64,000 nucleotides of DNA, taken from positions 744,001 to 808,000 of the forward strand of contig NZ_CP115300.1 of the NCBI RefSeq assembly GCF_027625935.1. Direction: 5' to 3'. Within the stretch, counting starts at the first letter, position 1; every line of letters begins with the position of its first letter. This stretch comes from Streptomyces camelliae (lineage in GTDB: Bacteria > Actinomycetota > Actinomycetes > Streptomycetales > Streptomycetaceae). Position numbers and translations under genes: made by a program. This document shows, one piece after another, positions 54,175-63,730 of this stretch. A model generated the notes under the pieces. The model had not been told where the DNA came from. It did no database searches and saw nothing but the letters and a program-made list of their open reading frames with translations.

Positions 54175-55248
54175 GTGTTCTGTCCGGGGAGGTTGTGGAC
54201 GGGTGAGCCAGGTCTCGGCTGAGGGATCTTGAACGGGTGAGGGCCTTCCGGGTTCGGTGTGGATTGCGACATCTGCACCGAGCACCGAGAAGGCCCTCTT
54301 GCCTCACCGTAATGCACCCCTGACCGAGACCGGTCGCCTGCGTCCGGCCCGCTGCGTCGTCGAGGACGGCTGGACCCTGCGCCGGGCTGCCGAACGTTTC
54401 CAGGTCTCCCCGACCACCGCCCAACGCTGGGCCGACCGCTACCGGGCGTTCGGCGAGGCAGGCATGGCCGACCGTTCCAGCCGCCCGCGCACCAGCCCCC
54501 GCCAGACCCCGACCCGTACCGAACGGCGCATCATCAAGGTCCGCCTCCTGCGCCGCTGGGGGCCGGCCCGCATCGCGCACCTGCTCCGACTGGTGCCCTC
54601 GACGGTGCACCGCGTGCTGACCCGCTACCGACTGGCCCGCCTGACGCATCTGGACCGGGCAACGGGCCGTGTCATACGCCGCTACGAGCGCCAACGGCCC
54701 GGCGAACTGGTGCACGTGGACATCAAGAAGCTCGGCAACATCCCCGACGGCGGCGGACACAAGGTGCTGGGCCGGCAGGCCGGCCGCAAAACCCGTTCCG
54801 CAAGCGGCTACAGCTACCTCCACACCGCCGTCGACGACCACTCCCGCCTCGCCTACAGCGAGATCCACACCGACGAGAAGAAGGAGACCGCCACCGCGTT
54901 CTGGACCCGCGCCCAAACGTTCTTCGCCCAGGCCGGGGTCACCGTCGAACGGGTCCTGACCGACAACGGAGCGTGCTACCGCTCCCGGGACTGGCGCGAC
55001 GTGCTGGCAGCGGCCGGGATCGCCCACAAGCGAACCCGGCCCTACCGGCCCCAGACGAACGGCAAGGTGGAACGCTTCAACCGCACCCTGCTCGAGGAGT
55101 GGGCCTACGCCCGCCCCTACCACTCGGGGACCGAACGACGCGAGGCGTTCCCCGGCTGGCTGCACACCTACAATCACCACCGCGGCCACACCGCGCTGAA
55201 AGGGCAACCACCCGCCAGCCGCGTCCCCAACCTCACGGGTCAGTACAA
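54175..55248 (+). mobile_element. IS481-family insertion sequence
   Basis: The element is about 1074 bases. The left end reads GTGTTCTGTCCGGGGAGGTT; the right end on the other strand reads TTGTACTGACCCGTGAGGTT, giving imperfect terminal inverted repeats of about 26 bases (shared GAGGTTG-GGACG core). It is flanked by CTAG at 54171-54174 and 55249-55252, a four-base target duplication. One transposase gene fills it. Intact ends and frame suggest a recent insertion. Confidence 0.85.
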
Positions 55249-55252
55249 CTAG
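54299..55252 (+). CDS. IS481-family transposase
   Basis: About 317 residues from the TTG at 54299 (PHRNAPLTETGRLRPARCVV follows, the normal family start). An N-terminal helix-turn-helix (WTLRRAAERFQVSPTTAQRW) precedes the DDE integrase core: Asp in LVHVDIKKLG, Asp in VLTDNGACYRS and Glu in NGKVERFNRTLLEEW. The TAG stop at 55250-55252 is supplied by the CTAG target duplication, not by the element, so the ORF is complete only when inserted at such a site. Confidence 0.92.
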   Translation: MPHRNAPLTETGRLRPARCVVEDGWTLRRAAERFQVSPTTAQRWADRYRAFGEAGMADRSSRPRTSPRQTPTRTERRIIKVRLLRRWGPARIAHLLRLVPSTVHRVLTRYRLARLTHLDRATGRVIRRYERQRPGELVHVDIKKLGNIPDGGGHKVLGRQAGRKTRSASGYSYLHTAVDDHSRLAYSEIHTDEKKETATAFWTRAQTFFAQAGVTVERVLTDNGACYRSRDWRDVLAAAGIAHKRTRPYRPQTNGKVERFNRTLLEEWAYARPYHSGTERREAFPGWLHTYNHHRGHTALKGQPPASRVPNLTGQYN

Positions 55253-55511
55253 GGCCTGTCCGGCGGATCAGGTCGGAGGAAACGCGCGGCTCCGTCCGGC
55301 CGACCCGAGCGGGGGCTGGTGCGTGCAGCTGCAAGGCGGAGGACGCCGTGACATCAGCCGCTGCCGCGGCGGGCGACGCGATGGGGGTCCCCCCGAGCTG
55401 GGGGTCCCCCGCGCGAGCACCCTTCGCGCGTGAGGGAGTCGGCGATCGACGACAACGCCGCAGATGTGCGTGCCGGCCCCCGCCTCTCCGACAGGATCCG
55501 CCGGACAGGCC
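55253..55511. mobile_element. MITE with perfect terminal inverted repeats
   Basis: A 259-base non-coding element with perfect 17-base ends GGCCTGTCCGGCGGATC (55253-55269 and, inverted, 55495-55511), flanked by CTAG on both sides (55249-55252 and 55512-55515). The inside is GC-rich with a further hairpin near 55384-55412 (runs GGGGGTCCCCCC and GGGGGTCCCCC). No transposase. Such ends match IS5-type elements of Streptomyces, so it probably moved with a transposase supplied in trans. Confidence 0.85.
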
Positions 55512-55540
55512 CTAGGACCGCCGGCCTGCGCGGGGAACGG

Positions 55541-56377
55541 TCAGCTCACCGGCTGGGCCGCGAGGCGTTCGGCGCCGGTGTAGACGTTCATCGAGGTGCC
55601 GCGCAGGAAACCGACGAGGGTCAGCCCGCTCTCGGCAGCCAGGTCCACGGCCAGCGAGGAGGGCGCGGAGACGGCCGCGAGCAGCGGGATCCCGGCCAGT
55701 ACGGCCTTCTGCACCAGCTCGAACGAGGCACGCCCGCTGACCATCAGCACGGTTCCGCGCAGCGGCAGCAGCCCCGAGCGCAGGGCGTGTCCGACGACCT
55801 TGTCCACGGCGTTGTGCCGGCCCACGTCCTCGCGCAGACACAGCAGCTCGCCGTCGGCCGTGAACAGGCCGGCCGCGTGCAGTCCGCCGGTGCTGTCGAA
55901 CACCCGCTGGGCCGCCCGCAGCCGCTCGGGCAGCGCGGCGAGCAGCTCCGGGCCCACGCTCAGCGGGTCCTCGGCCACCGACCATCTCCGCACCATGCGC
56001 ACCGCGTCCAGGCTGGCCTTGCCGCACAGGCCGCACGAGGAGGTGGTGTAGAAGTTCCGCTCCAGCGACGCGGTGGGCAGGGCCACCCCGGGGGCGAGGC
56101 CCACGTCGACCACGTTGTAGGTGTTGCCGCCGTCGGCCGTGGCGCCCGCGCAGTAGCGGATCCCGGTCACGTCGCCGGCGGCGTGGACGACGCCCTCGCC
56201 GACCAGGAACCCGGCCGCGAGGTCGAAGTCGTCGCCCGGGGTGCGCATGGTCACGGTGAGCGGGCGGCCGCCGACGCGGATCTCCATCGGTTCCTCGGCG
56301 GCCAGGGTGTCCGGCCGGTGCGCGGCCGCTCCGTCGCGGATGCGCAGCACCCGCCGTCGTACGGTCACTCGCCCCAT
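55541..56377 (-). CDS. fdhD: Formate dehydrogenase accessory sulfurtransferase
   Basis: About 278 residues. The catalytic Cys pair is Cys115 and Cys118 in [12 protein letters not shown]; RFVxRED-like [20 protein letters not shown] and [12 protein letters not shown] complete the family profile. FdhD transfers sulfur from a cysteine desulfurase to the molybdenum cofactor of formate dehydrogenases. The ATG at 56377 overlaps the end of the oxidoreductase gene by 13 bases, so the two are co-translated. Downstream (lower coordinates) the MITE begins 29 bases past its stop. Confidence 0.93.
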   Translation of the reverse strand: MGRVTVRRRVLRIRDGAAAHRPDTLAAEEPMEIRVGGRPLTVTMRTPGDDFDLAAGFLVGEGVVHAAGDVTGIRYCAGATADGGNTYNVVDVGLAPGVALPTASLERNFYTTSSCGLCGKASLDAVRMVRRWSVAEDPLSVGPELLAALPERLRAAQRVFDSTGGLHAAGLFTADGELLCLREDVGRHNAVDKVVGHALRSGLLPLRGTVLMVSGRASFELVQKAVLAGIPLLAAVSAPSSLAVDLAAESGLTLVGFLRGTSMNVYTGAERLAAQPVS

Positions 56378-58668
56378 GACGCCGCTCCGCTCGCGGGCTC
56401 CAGCCGGATCAGCACCCCTTTGGACGTGGGTGTGTTGCTGATGTCCGCGACGCTGTCGAGCGGTACCAGGACGTTGGTCTCGGGGTAGTAGGAGGCGGCC
56501 GAGCCACGGCTGGCGGGGTAGGCGACGACACGGAAGCCCTCCGCCCGGCGCTCGCGTCCGTCGTGCCACACCGCGACCAGGTCCACCAGGTCGCGATCGG
56601 CGAACCCGAGGGCCTTCAGGTCGTCGGGGTTGACGAGCACGACCCGGCGGGCGTTGTGGATGCCGCGGTAGCGGTCGTTCATCGCGTACGGGACGGTGTT
56701 CCACTGGTCGTGGGAGCGCAGCGTCTGGAGCAGCAGATGTCCCTCGGGGATGTCGGGCATCGTGAAGTCGTTGCGGGTGAAGACGGCCTTGCCGCTCGGG
56801 GTGCGGAAGACGTACTCGTTGACCGGGTTGGGCAGCCGGAAGCCGCCGGGCCGGGCCACGCGGGCGTTGAAGTCCTGGAAGCCGGGGACGACGCGGGAGA
56901 TGCGGTCGCGGACGGTGCCGTAGTCCGCCTCGAAGTCCTCCCAGGGGATGTCCGGGGTGTCCCCGAGGGTCCTGCGGGCCAGCCGGCTGATGATGGCGAC
57001 CTCGCTGAGCAGGTGCGGGGAGGCGGGGTCCAGCTTGCCGCGGGAGGCGTGGACCTCGCTCATGGAGTCCTCGACGGTGACGAACTGCTCGCCGGCCGCC
57101 TGGACGTCCCGGTCGCTGCGGCCGAGGGTGGGCAGGATGAGGGCGGTGTCGCCGCAGACTGTGTGGGAGCGGTTGAGCTTGGTGGAGATGTGCGCGGTGA
57201 GCCGGCAGCGCCGCATCGCCTCCTCGGTGACGAGGCTGTCCGGGGTGGCCCGGACGAAGTTGCCGGCGACGCCGAGGAACACCTTGGCGGTGCCGTCGCG
57301 CATGGCCCGGATGCTGTCGACCGAGTCCAGGCCGTGCTTGGTCGGCGGGGTGAAGCCGAACTCGCGCTCCAGGGCGTCGAGGAACGACTGAGGCATCCGC
57401 TCCCAGATGCCCATGGTGCGGTCGCCCTGGACGTTGCTGTGCCCGCGCACCGGGCACACGCCCGCGCCCGGCCGGCCGACGTTGCCGCGCAGCAGAAGGA
57501 AGTTGACGACCTCGCGGATGGTGGGGACGCCGTGCTTGTGCTGGGTGAGTCCCATGGCCCAGCAGACGATGATCTTTCCGCTGCGCAGCACCTGCTCGTG
57601 GACGGCCTCGATCTGCTCGCGGGTCAGGCCGGTCGCGGCGAGGACGTCCTCCCAGGCGGTCTTCCGGGCGTGGTCGGCGAAGTCGGCGAAGCCGGTGGTG
57701 TGGGCGCTGATGAACGCGTGGTCGAGGACGGTGCCCGGGCGCTCGTCCTCGGCCTCCAGCAGCAGCCGGTTGAGGGCCTGGAACAGGGCGAGGTCGCCGC
57801 CGGGGCGGATCTGCAGGAACTGGTCGGCGATCGCGGTGCCGCGGCCGATCACCCCGCGCGCCCTCTGGGGGTGCTTGAAGCGCAGGAGCCCGGCCTCGGG
57901 CAGTGGGTTGACCGCGATGACCTTGCCGCCGCCCCGCTTGGTCTCCTCCAGCGCGGACAGCATGCGCGGATGGTTGGTGCCCGGGTTCTGTCCGACGACG
58001 AAGACCAGGTCGGCGGTGTGGATGTCGTCCAGCGAGACGCTGCCCTTGCCGATGCCGAGCGTCTCCATCAGCGCTGAACCGCTCGACTCGTGGCACATGT
58101 TGGAGCAGTCCGGCAGGTTGTTGGTGCCGTAGGCGCGGGCGAAGAGCTGGAGCAGGAACGCGGCCTCGTTGCCCACCCGGCCGGAGGTGTAGAAGAGTGC
58201 CTCGTCCGGCGAGTCCAGCCGGCGCAGTTCCCCGGCGAGCACCTCCAGCGCCTCGTCCCAGCCGATGGGTTCGTAGTGCTCGGCGCCGGACCGCTTGATC
58301 ATGGGCTCGGTGAGCCGGCCCTGCTGGTTGAGCCAGTAGTCCGACTTGGCGCCGAGTTCGGCGATCGAGTACTGGCGGAAGAAGTCGGTGGTGACGCGGC
58401 GCGTGGTGGCCTCGTCGTTGATGTGCTTGGCACCGTTCTCGCAGTACTCGTTGAGGTGCCGCTTGCCCGCCGCGGGCTCGGGCCAGGCACAGCCCGGGCA
58501 GTCGATTCCCTTGGCCTGATTGATGTTCAGCAGGGTCAGCACGGTGCGGCGTACCGAGGTCTGTTCCAGGGAGTACGCCAGCGCGTGGGTGACCGCCGGA
58601 ACGCCGGTGGCCCAGCGCTTGGGCGGGGTGACCGACAGGTCGTCTACGGGGTCCTCGATGCCGCTCAT
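56365..58668 (-). CDS. YdeP-type formate-dehydrogenase-like molybdoenzyme
   Basis: About 767 residues. Near the N-terminus [10 protein letters not shown] has two Cys (57, 60) where prokaryotic molybdopterin enzymes bind an iron-sulfur cluster. [14 protein letters not shown] and [14 protein letters not shown] follow, then the molybdopterin dinucleotide-binding C-terminal domain ([20 protein letters not shown]). It belongs to the FdhF/YdeP alpha-subunit-like family; in E. coli YdeP is linked to acid resistance, and formate as substrate is not proven. No transmembrane part or partner subunits. Operon with fdhD; divergent from moeA. Confidence 0.88.
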   Translation of the reverse strand: MSGIEDPVDDLSVTPPKRWATGVPAVTHALAYSLEQTSVRRTVLTLLNINQAKGIDCPGCAWPEPAAGKRHLNEYCENGAKHINDEATTRRVTTDFFRQYSIAELGAKSDYWLNQQGRLTEPMIKRSGAEHYEPIGWDEALEVLAGELRRLDSPDEALFYTSGRVGNEAAFLLQLFARAYGTNNLPDCSNMCHESSGSALMETLGIGKGSVSLDDIHTADLVFVVGQNPGTNHPRMLSALEETKRGGGKVIAVNPLPEAGLLRFKHPQRARGVIGRGTAIADQFLQIRPGGDLALFQALNRLLLEAEDERPGTVLDHAFISAHTTGFADFADHARKTAWEDVLAATGLTREQIEAVHEQVLRSGKIIVCWAMGLTQHKHGVPTIREVVNFLLLRGNVGRPGAGVCPVRGHSNVQGDRTMGIWERMPQSFLDALEREFGFTPPTKHGLDSVDSIRAMRDGTAKVFLGVAGNFVRATPDSLVTEEAMRRCRLTAHISTKLNRSHTVCGDTALILPTLGRSDRDVQAAGEQFVTVEDSMSEVHASRGKLDPASPHLLSEVAIISRLARRTLGDTPDIPWEDFEADYGTVRDRISRVVPGFQDFNARVARPGGFRLPNPVNEYVFRTPSGKAVFTRNDFTMPDIPEGHLLLQTLRSHDQWNTVPYAMNDRYRGIHNARRVVLVNPDDLKALGFADRDLVDLVAVWHDGRERRAEGFRVVAYPASRGSAASYYPETNVLVPLDSVADISNTPTSKGVLIRLEPASGAASWGE

Positions 58669-58699
58669 GGTCCGGCAGCATCCGCCCTGTCACGCAGGG

Positions 58700-58788
58700 A
58701 AGTCAAAGAGGTGCTTTCAATGAGCTGATAAGCGGCGGTTATCACATAGGCGGCCCCTATCGGCCGACAAAAAGTCCCTCTTTGACTT
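58700..58788. promoter_or_regulatory. fdh-moeA divergent promoter with LysR-type palindromes
   Basis: Three nested symmetric signals lie between the two starts. AAGTCAAAGAGG (58700-58711) and CCTCTTTGACTT (58777-58788) are perfect inverted arms 65 bases apart. TGATAA-N7-TTATCA (58726-58744) is a LysR-type site with T-N11-A spacing. ATAGG-N5-CCTAT (58746-58760) follows. The layout suits a LysR tetramer bending DNA at a shared promoter. Confidence 0.65.
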
Positions 58789-58808
58789 CGCCGGACACCC
58801 GTTCGACG

Positions 58809-60080
58809 ATGATCCGCATGACGCCATCCCGGACGGACCCGGCCGACGGCACGGCACCGCACGCCTCACACGCCCGGCCGGGCTCGCCGCGGGCCGCCCG
58901 GGACTGGGAGCGGGCCCGCTCGATCGCCCGGTCCTGCGCCGGGCAGCCACTGCCCGCCGTCCCCCGCACCCTCGCCGACGCACTCGGCCACGCGCTCGCC
59001 GAACCGCTCGTGGCACTCACCGATCTGCCGTCGTTCGACACCGCCGCGATGGACGGCTGGGCCGTGGCCGGACCGGGGCCGTGGCGGCTGAGCGGCGCCG
59101 GAGTCCTCGCCGGCGAGGAGCCCGGTCCGCTCGCCCCGGGCACCGCCGTCCCCATCGCCACCGGCGCCCCGGTACCGCCGGGCGCCACCGCCGTACTGCG
59201 CAGCGAGCACGGGGCGGTGGACCCCGGGCAGGACCTGCTGTACGACCGCTCCCCCGGGCCGGTGTGCGCGGGGCGGGACATCCGGCCGCGCGGCCAGGAG
59301 TGCCGCTCCGGCGAGCCGCTGCTGCCCGCCGGCAGCACGGTGACCGAACGCGTCCTGGGCCACGCGGCGGCGGCCGGGTACGACCGGCTGACCGTCCATC
59401 GCCGCCCGAGCGTGGAACTGCTCGTCCTCGGCGACGAGTTGCTGGAGCATGGTGTGCCGCGCGGCGGACGGGTCCGGGACGCGCTCGGCCCGCTGCTGCC
59501 GCCGTGGCTGCACGGCCTCGGCGCCGAGGTGATCGGCCGGCACCGGATCGCGGACGACCTCGGCCCGCTCCGCGAGGCCGTGCGCCGCTCTCCCGCCGAC
59601 GTCGTGATCACGACCGGCAGCACCGCCGCGGGACCGGTGGACTTCCTGCACGACACGCTCCGGTCGGTGGGCGCCCGGCTGCTGGTCGACTCCGTGGCGG
59701 TACGGCCGGGCCATCCGATGCTGCTCGCCGAGTTGCCGGCCACCGCCGACGGCCGGGCGCGCCGGCTGGTCGGACTGCCCGGCAATCCCCTGGCCGCGGT
59801 GGCCGGCCTGGTCACCCTCGCCGAGCCGCTGCTGCGTCACCTCGGCGGCCACCGCGACCCCGGTCCGGTCCGGCTGACGGCCGCCGCCGCTCTGCCGGGA
59901 CACCCGTGCGACACGCGACTGCTGCCGGTCTTCACGGCCGGGCAGGAGGTGACCCCGCTGCCGTTCGACGGCCCGGCGATGCTGCGCGGCCTGGCCCTGG
60001 CGGACGCCCTCGCTGTGGTGCCACCGGGCGGTGTGGTGGCCGGGGCCACGGTGGAGGTACTGGAGCTGCCCGGCCGGTGA
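58809..60080 (+). CDS. moeA: Molybdopterin molybdotransferase
   Basis: About 423 residues. MoeA inserts molybdate into adenylated molybdopterin. Family landmarks: PSFDTAAMDGWAV near residue 75, PIATGAPVPPGATAV near 115, the MogA-like domain with LVLGDEL and ITTGSTAAGPVDFLHDTL, and LPGNPLAAVAGLVTL. The usual TTGGxS motif is TTGSTA here, a common actinobacterial variant for the fdh-linked copy. Start between the ATGs at 58809 and 58818 is not decided by a ribosome binding site. Divergent from the fdh operon, which needs the cofactor it makes. Confidence 0.9.
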   Translation: MIRMTPSRTDPADGTAPHASHARPGSPRAARDWERARSIARSCAGQPLPAVPRTLADALGHALAEPLVALTDLPSFDTAAMDGWAVAGPGPWRLSGAGVLAGEEPGPLAPGTAVPIATGAPVPPGATAVLRSEHGAVDPGQDLLYDRSPGPVCAGRDIRPRGQECRSGEPLLPAGSTVTERVLGHAAAAGYDRLTVHRRPSVELLVLGDELLEHGVPRGGRVRDALGPLLPPWLHGLGAEVIGRHRIADDLGPLREAVRRSPADVVITTGSTAAGPVDFLHDTLRSVGARLLVDSVAVRPGHPMLLAELPATADGRARRLVGLPGNPLAAVAGLVTLAEPLLRHLGGHRDPGPVRLTAAAALPGHPCDTRLLPVFTAGQEVTPLPFDGPAMLRGLALADALAVVPPGGVVAGATVEVLELPGR

Positions 60081-60326
60081 GGCCGCGGTCGTCGGACGGC
60101 ACACGGCCGGCGCACGAGAACGAACGGACTCGGGCGCGGGTGGCGGCACGCGGCGGCCCGCGCGTGCGGACCACGGGCTCTCCCCGCGCGGTGCACCGCC
60201 CTGCGCCCGGTCGACGGGGCCCCGTTCTCCACCGTGCGGGCGGGGCCGGCTGGTGGGGACGGCGCGGGCGGCGGCCGGCGACACCGTCGTACGGCGGCCC
60301 GGGGCCGTCGGGGCTAGCGTGAGGGC

Positions 60327-60698
60327 ATGCGTCATGAGGTGACCGTTGCCGACACGGCGGACGCGGTGGGCAGCGGTGATGTGCCCGTGCTGGCCACGCC
60401 CCGGCTGATCGCCTGGCTGGAGGCGGCCACCGTGCGGGCCGCCTCTCCCTTCACCGGGGCCGGTCAGACCACCGTCGGTACCGAGGTGCGGGTCCGGCAT
60501 GTGCGGGCCACGCGGGTGGGCGGCCAGGTGGAGGTGAGCGCGCGGCCCCTGCCCTCCACGACGGACCGGCGGCTGACCTTCCTGGTGCGGGCCGTCGACG
60601 GCGCGGGCCGGCTGGTCGCCACGGGCGAGATCGACCGGGCGGTCGTGGACCGGGACCGCTTCCTGGCGCAGGCGCCCGACCCGGCGGCCGATCGCTGA
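60327..60698 (+). CDS. Hot-dog thioesterase (FlK-like)
   Basis: About 123 residues from ATG 60327. It resembles the fluoroacetyl-CoA-thioesterase-like family: VADTADAVGSGDVPVLATPR at the start, LIAWLEAATVRAA with the Glu on the long helix, then VGTEVRVRHVRATRVGGQVE and RLTFLVRA strands. Such enzymes hydrolyse small acyl-CoA thioesters; fluoroacetate is not implied. The 246 bases before it hold no gene I can see. Confidence 0.78.
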   Translation: MRHEVTVADTADAVGSGDVPVLATPRLIAWLEAATVRAASPFTGAGQTTVGTEVRVRHVRATRVGGQVEVSARPLPSTTDRRLTFLVRAVDGAGRLVATGEIDRAVVDRDRFLAQAPDPAADR

Positions 60699-60708
60699 CC
60701 GGCGCGTG

Positions 60709-61071
60709 TCACACCGGCGTGTGACCCTCGATGTAGGCGCGTACGACGGCTGGGAGATCGGCGTCGGTGGTCTCGGCGGGGAGAGCCCAGCGGAGTTGTT
60801 CCGGGGCGAGTCGGGCCCCGTCGGAGGGGGTCTCGCTGAGCAGTTGGCAGATCACGGCCGTGGCCCCGTCGTCCGGGGCGAGGCTCTCGGTGCCGTCGAC
60901 GAGGTAGCCGGTGAGTTCGTAGACGACCCGCGCCGCGGTGGCCTCGGCCGGCTCGGCCGGTCCGGGAGTTCCCGACGGCAGTCCCCAGCCGTCGCCCTGC
61001 TCCGCGAGCAGCAGCCGTCCGTCGTACAGGACGAGTGCCTGCACCACTCCCTCGGCGGGCTCCAGCGTCAT
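60709..61071 (-). CDS. Nudix-fold protein with degenerate Nudix box
   Basis: About 120 residues. The fold is recognisable (GVVQALVLYDGRLLLAEQGD, WGLPSGTPGPAEPAEATAAR), but the Nudix box is incomplete: where the consensus has Arg-Glu-x-x-Glu-Glu-x-Gly, this protein has Arg-Val-Val-Tyr-Glu-Leu-Thr-Gly. Two metal-binding glutamates are therefore lost. It may bind nucleotides or other diphosphates without hydrolysing them, or be inactive. It converges on the thioesterase gene with 10 bases between. Confidence 0.75.
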   Translation of the reverse strand: MTLEPAEGVVQALVLYDGRLLLAEQGDGWGLPSGTPGPAEPAEATAARVVYELTGYLVDGTESLAPDDGATAVICQLLSETPSDGARLAPEQLRWALPAETTDADLPAVVRAYIEGHTPV

Positions 61072-61177
61072 GACCGACCAATCCCTCCCCGGCGCGTACG
61101 GCCCGGTTCTCCTCCCCTACCCAGGGCCGTGCAGTCATGCACCGACCTGTGCCATTTCCCGATCGACGAGCTGAGGG

Positions 61178-62059
61178 TCAGTACAGCACCGGCAGGTCTC
61201 CCGGCCGCACCCGCACGGTCACCGGCAAGGTGGCCTCGACCTCGCCGTCGGCGCCGTAGTAGACGGGCCGGGTCGCCTCGATGCGCAGTTCCCGGCCGCG
61301 CAGGACACGCACCTCGGGACGGTGGACGTGGCCGCCGGTCTTCAACTCGTTCATGAGGGCGAAGAACAGCCGGCGCGGTGCCTCGCGGATCATCACGACG
61401 TCCAGCAGTCCGTCGTCGACGCGTGCGCCGGGGGCGATGAGCCGACCGGAGCCGTAGTAGGGGGAGTTGGCCGCTACGACGGTGTAGCCGCGGTGGGTGT
61501 GGTCCTCGCCGTCGACGGTGACGCGGTAGTCGGCCGTGCGCCAGGTGGTGACGGCGCGCAGGCCGCCCGCGTAGTAGGAGGCCGCGCCGCGCAGCAGCCG
61601 GGCGTGGTTGGCGTGCCGGTTGGCGACGGCGTCCACTCCGGCGTAGACGCTGCCCAGGACCACGGTGCGGTCGTGGACGGCCGACTCCACCTCGATGGTG
61701 TCGACCGGCCGGGGCTCGGCGTGGAGCAGGAGGGCGGCGAGGGCGGCCGGGTCGGAGGGCAGGTTCAGGGCGCGGGCGAAGTCGTTGCCGCGTCCCGCGG
61801 GCACCAGGCCGAGGACGGTTCCGGTGCCGCTCAGCGCGCCGCCGATGCCGCCGGCGATGCCGTCGCCGCCGACGGCCAGGACGATCCGCCCGCGCTCGCC
61901 GGCCCGGCGGGCGATGTCCTGGGCGTGGGCCAGGCTGTGGCTGTACTCCGTCTCCAGTCCGGCCCCGGCCTCGCGCAGCAGCCGGGCCAGGTGCAGCAGG
62001 GTCGCCGCCGCGGTGGAGCCGCCCGCGGTGGGGTTGACGACGGCGGTGAACTGTCGCAT
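61178..62059 (-). CDS. YegS/diacylglycerol-kinase-family lipid kinase
   Basis: About 293 residues; GGAGG precedes ATG 62059. Lipid kinase catalytic domain with VVNPTAGGS (nucleotide loop), LAVGGDGIAGGIGGAL and LVPAGRGNDFARAL, then the C-terminal beta-sandwich domain (YTVVAANSPYYGSGRLIAPG, VDDGLLDVVMI). The usual GGDGT/N motif has Ile at the last position. It phosphorylates a lipid hydroxyl with ATP at the membrane. It lies 75 bases behind the alkyl-DHAP-synthase-like gene, on the same strand. Confidence 0.88.
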   Translation of the reverse strand: MRQFTAVVNPTAGGSTAAATLLHLARLLREAGAGLETEYSHSLAHAQDIARRAGERGRIVLAVGGDGIAGGIGGALSGTGTVLGLVPAGRGNDFARALNLPSDPAALAALLLHAEPRPVDTIEVESAVHDRTVVLGSVYAGVDAVANRHANHARLLRGAASYYAGGLRAVTTWRTADYRVTVDGEDHTHRGYTVVAANSPYYGSGRLIAPGARVDDGLLDVVMIREAPRRLFFALMNELKTGGHVHRPEVRVLRGRELRIEATRPVYYGADGEVEATLPVTVRVRPGDLPVLY

Positions 62060-62134
62060 CGGTGTGCCTCCGGGGCGGTGACGGGGAGCGGCGGACGGTG
62101 TCGGGGTACGGCGCTGAAGGGATGGTGGGCCGGG

Positions 62135-63730
62135 TCAGTGGATGGGAGGCAGCAGGACGCCCGGGTTGAGCAGGCCCTCGGGGTCCAGTCGGCGCTTGAC
62201 CGCGCGCAGGGCGGAGATGCCGAGGGGGCCGGCTTCACGGACGTACCAGTCGCGGTGGTCGGTGCCGACGCCGTGGTGGTGGGAGATGGTGCCGCCGGCG
62301 GCGAGCACGGCCTCGTTGGCGGCGTGCTTGGCGGGCTCCCAGTGGGCGACGGGGTCCTCGCCCTGGGCGCTGACGACCGTGAAGTACAGGGAGGCGCCGT
62401 TCTCGTACACATGGGAGATGTGGCACATCACCAGCGGCGGGGTGCCTGACTGGGTGAGGGTGTCGGTGAGCGCGGTGCGCACGGCCGTGTGCAGGTCGGG
62501 GATGCGGGACCAGAAGGCCGCGGTCTCCAGGGTCTCCGCGAAGGCGCCGACGTCGAGCAGCGCGTCGCGCAGGTACGGCGCCGAGAAGCGGCCGTGGGCC
62601 CAGCGTTCGCCCGGTTCGGTGCCGACGAGGGTGCCGCCGCAGGCGGTGAGGACGGCGGCCGCCTGCTGCCGGCGCCGTTCGGTGTCCTCGGCGGTGCCCT
62701 CGTAGCCGGTGATGGCCAGGCAGCCGGCCGCGCTCTGGCTCAGGTCGCCGCCGATGGAGTCGGGCTGGGCCAGGCCGATGAGGGTCTCGGTCTCGTCGGA
62801 CAGGCGCAGCACGGTCGGCCGGGGTCCGTCCTGGGCGAGCCGGCGCAGGGCGGCGGCGCCCTCTTCGAACGAGGCGAACCGCCAGCCCTCGTAGACGCGG
62901 ACCTCGGGCAGCGGGCGGATCCGCACGGTCACGGAGGTGATGACGCCGAACGCGCCCTCGGAGCCGAGGATCAGCTGGCGCAGGTCGGGTCCGGCGGCGG
63001 AGCGCGGGGCGCGGCCGGTCTCGATCGTGCCCTCGGGCGTGGCGAGGGTGAGGCCGAGGACCATCTCGTCGAAGCGGCCGTACCCGGCGGACGCCTGGCC
63101 GCTGGAGCGGGCCGCGGCGAAACCGCCGATGGTGGCCCACTCGAAGGACTGCGGGAAGTGCCCGAGGGTGAAGCCGTGTGCGGCGAGCAGGGCCTCGGCC
63201 TCGGGGGCGCGCAGGCCGGGCTGGAGGACGGCGGTGCGCGAGACGGGGTCGAGGTCGCGCAGGCCGTTCATCCGGCGCAGGTCGAGCGCGATGAACGCGC
63301 TGCGTTGCGGGGCGAGTCCGCCGACGACCGACGTGCCGCCGCCGAAGGGCACGACGGCGAGGCCGTGTGCGGAGCAGGCGCGCAGGACGGCGAGGACGTC
63401 GTCGTGGGAGCCGGGCAGGACGACGGCCTGCGGGACGTCCGTGACGTCTCCGGCGCGGATGCGCAGCAGGTCGGGGGTGGACTTGCCGCGGGTGTGCCGG
63501 ATGCGGCTCTCGCCGTCGGTGCGGACGTACTCCTCGCCGCCGACGGCCTCCGCAAGTGCCTTGAGCGCGCCTGGAGTTGCGGTGGTTGCGGGCAGGCGGA
63601 CGTCTTCGAGGGCGAGGGCGGGGGTGGTGCGGGGCTTGACGCCGAGCAGGTCGCGCAGCAGCCCGGTCACCGAGTCGGGCAGGGGTGCCGCCTTGGCCGG
63701 GTCGCCCCAGCCGTTCCACAGCATGTCCAT
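62135..63730 (-). CDS. Alkyl-DHAP-synthase-like FAD oxidoreductase
   Basis: About 531 residues from ATG 63730 (GAGGA upstream). VAO-type FAD domain: VVPFGGGTSVVGGLAPQ, GHFPQSFEWATIGGFAAARS, LGSEGAFGVITSVTVRIRP. C-terminal HHHGVGTDHRDWYVREAGPL and the ending DPEGLLNPGVLLP match bacterial and eukaryotic alkylglycerone-phosphate synthases more than glycolate oxidases. The family swaps an acyl for an alkyl chain on dihydroxyacetone phosphate, making ether lipids. Next to a lipid kinase and a divergent TetR gene, it suggests a lipid-modifying operon. Substrate is inference. Confidence 0.85.
   Translation of the reverse strand: MDMLWNGWGDPAKAAPLPDSVTGLLRDLLGVKPRTTPALALEDVRLPATTATPGALKALAEAVGGEEYVRTDGESRIRHTRGKSTPDLLRIRAGDVTDVPQAVVLPGSHDDVLAVLRACSAHGLAVVPFGGGTSVVGGLAPQRSAFIALDLRRMNGLRDLDPVSRTAVLQPGLRAPEAEALLAAHGFTLGHFPQSFEWATIGGFAAARSSGQASAGYGRFDEMVLGLTLATPEGTIETGRAPRSAAGPDLRQLILGSEGAFGVITSVTVRIRPLPEVRVYEGWRFASFEEGAAALRRLAQDGPRPTVLRLSDETETLIGLAQPDSIGGDLSQSAAGCLAITGYEGTAEDTERRRQQAAAVLTACGGTLVGTEPGERWAHGRFSAPYLRDALLDVGAFAETLETAAFWSRIPDLHTAVRTALTDTLTQSGTPPLVMCHISHVYENGASLYFTVVSAQGEDPVAHWEPAKHAANEAVLAAGGTISHHHGVGTDHRDWYVREAGPLGISALRAVKRRLDPEGLLNPGVLLPPIH

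Noticed and set aside
55384..55412. GC hairpin read as a terminator
   Set aside because: It lies inside the MITE with perfect terminal repeats, so it is better explained as part of that element.
55541..58693. 1050-codon minus-strand frame seemingly fusing a large N-terminal part to FdhD
   Set aside because: Its upstream two thirds are the out-of-frame shadow of the molybdoenzyme gene; FdhD starts at 56377 with its own conserved N-terminus.
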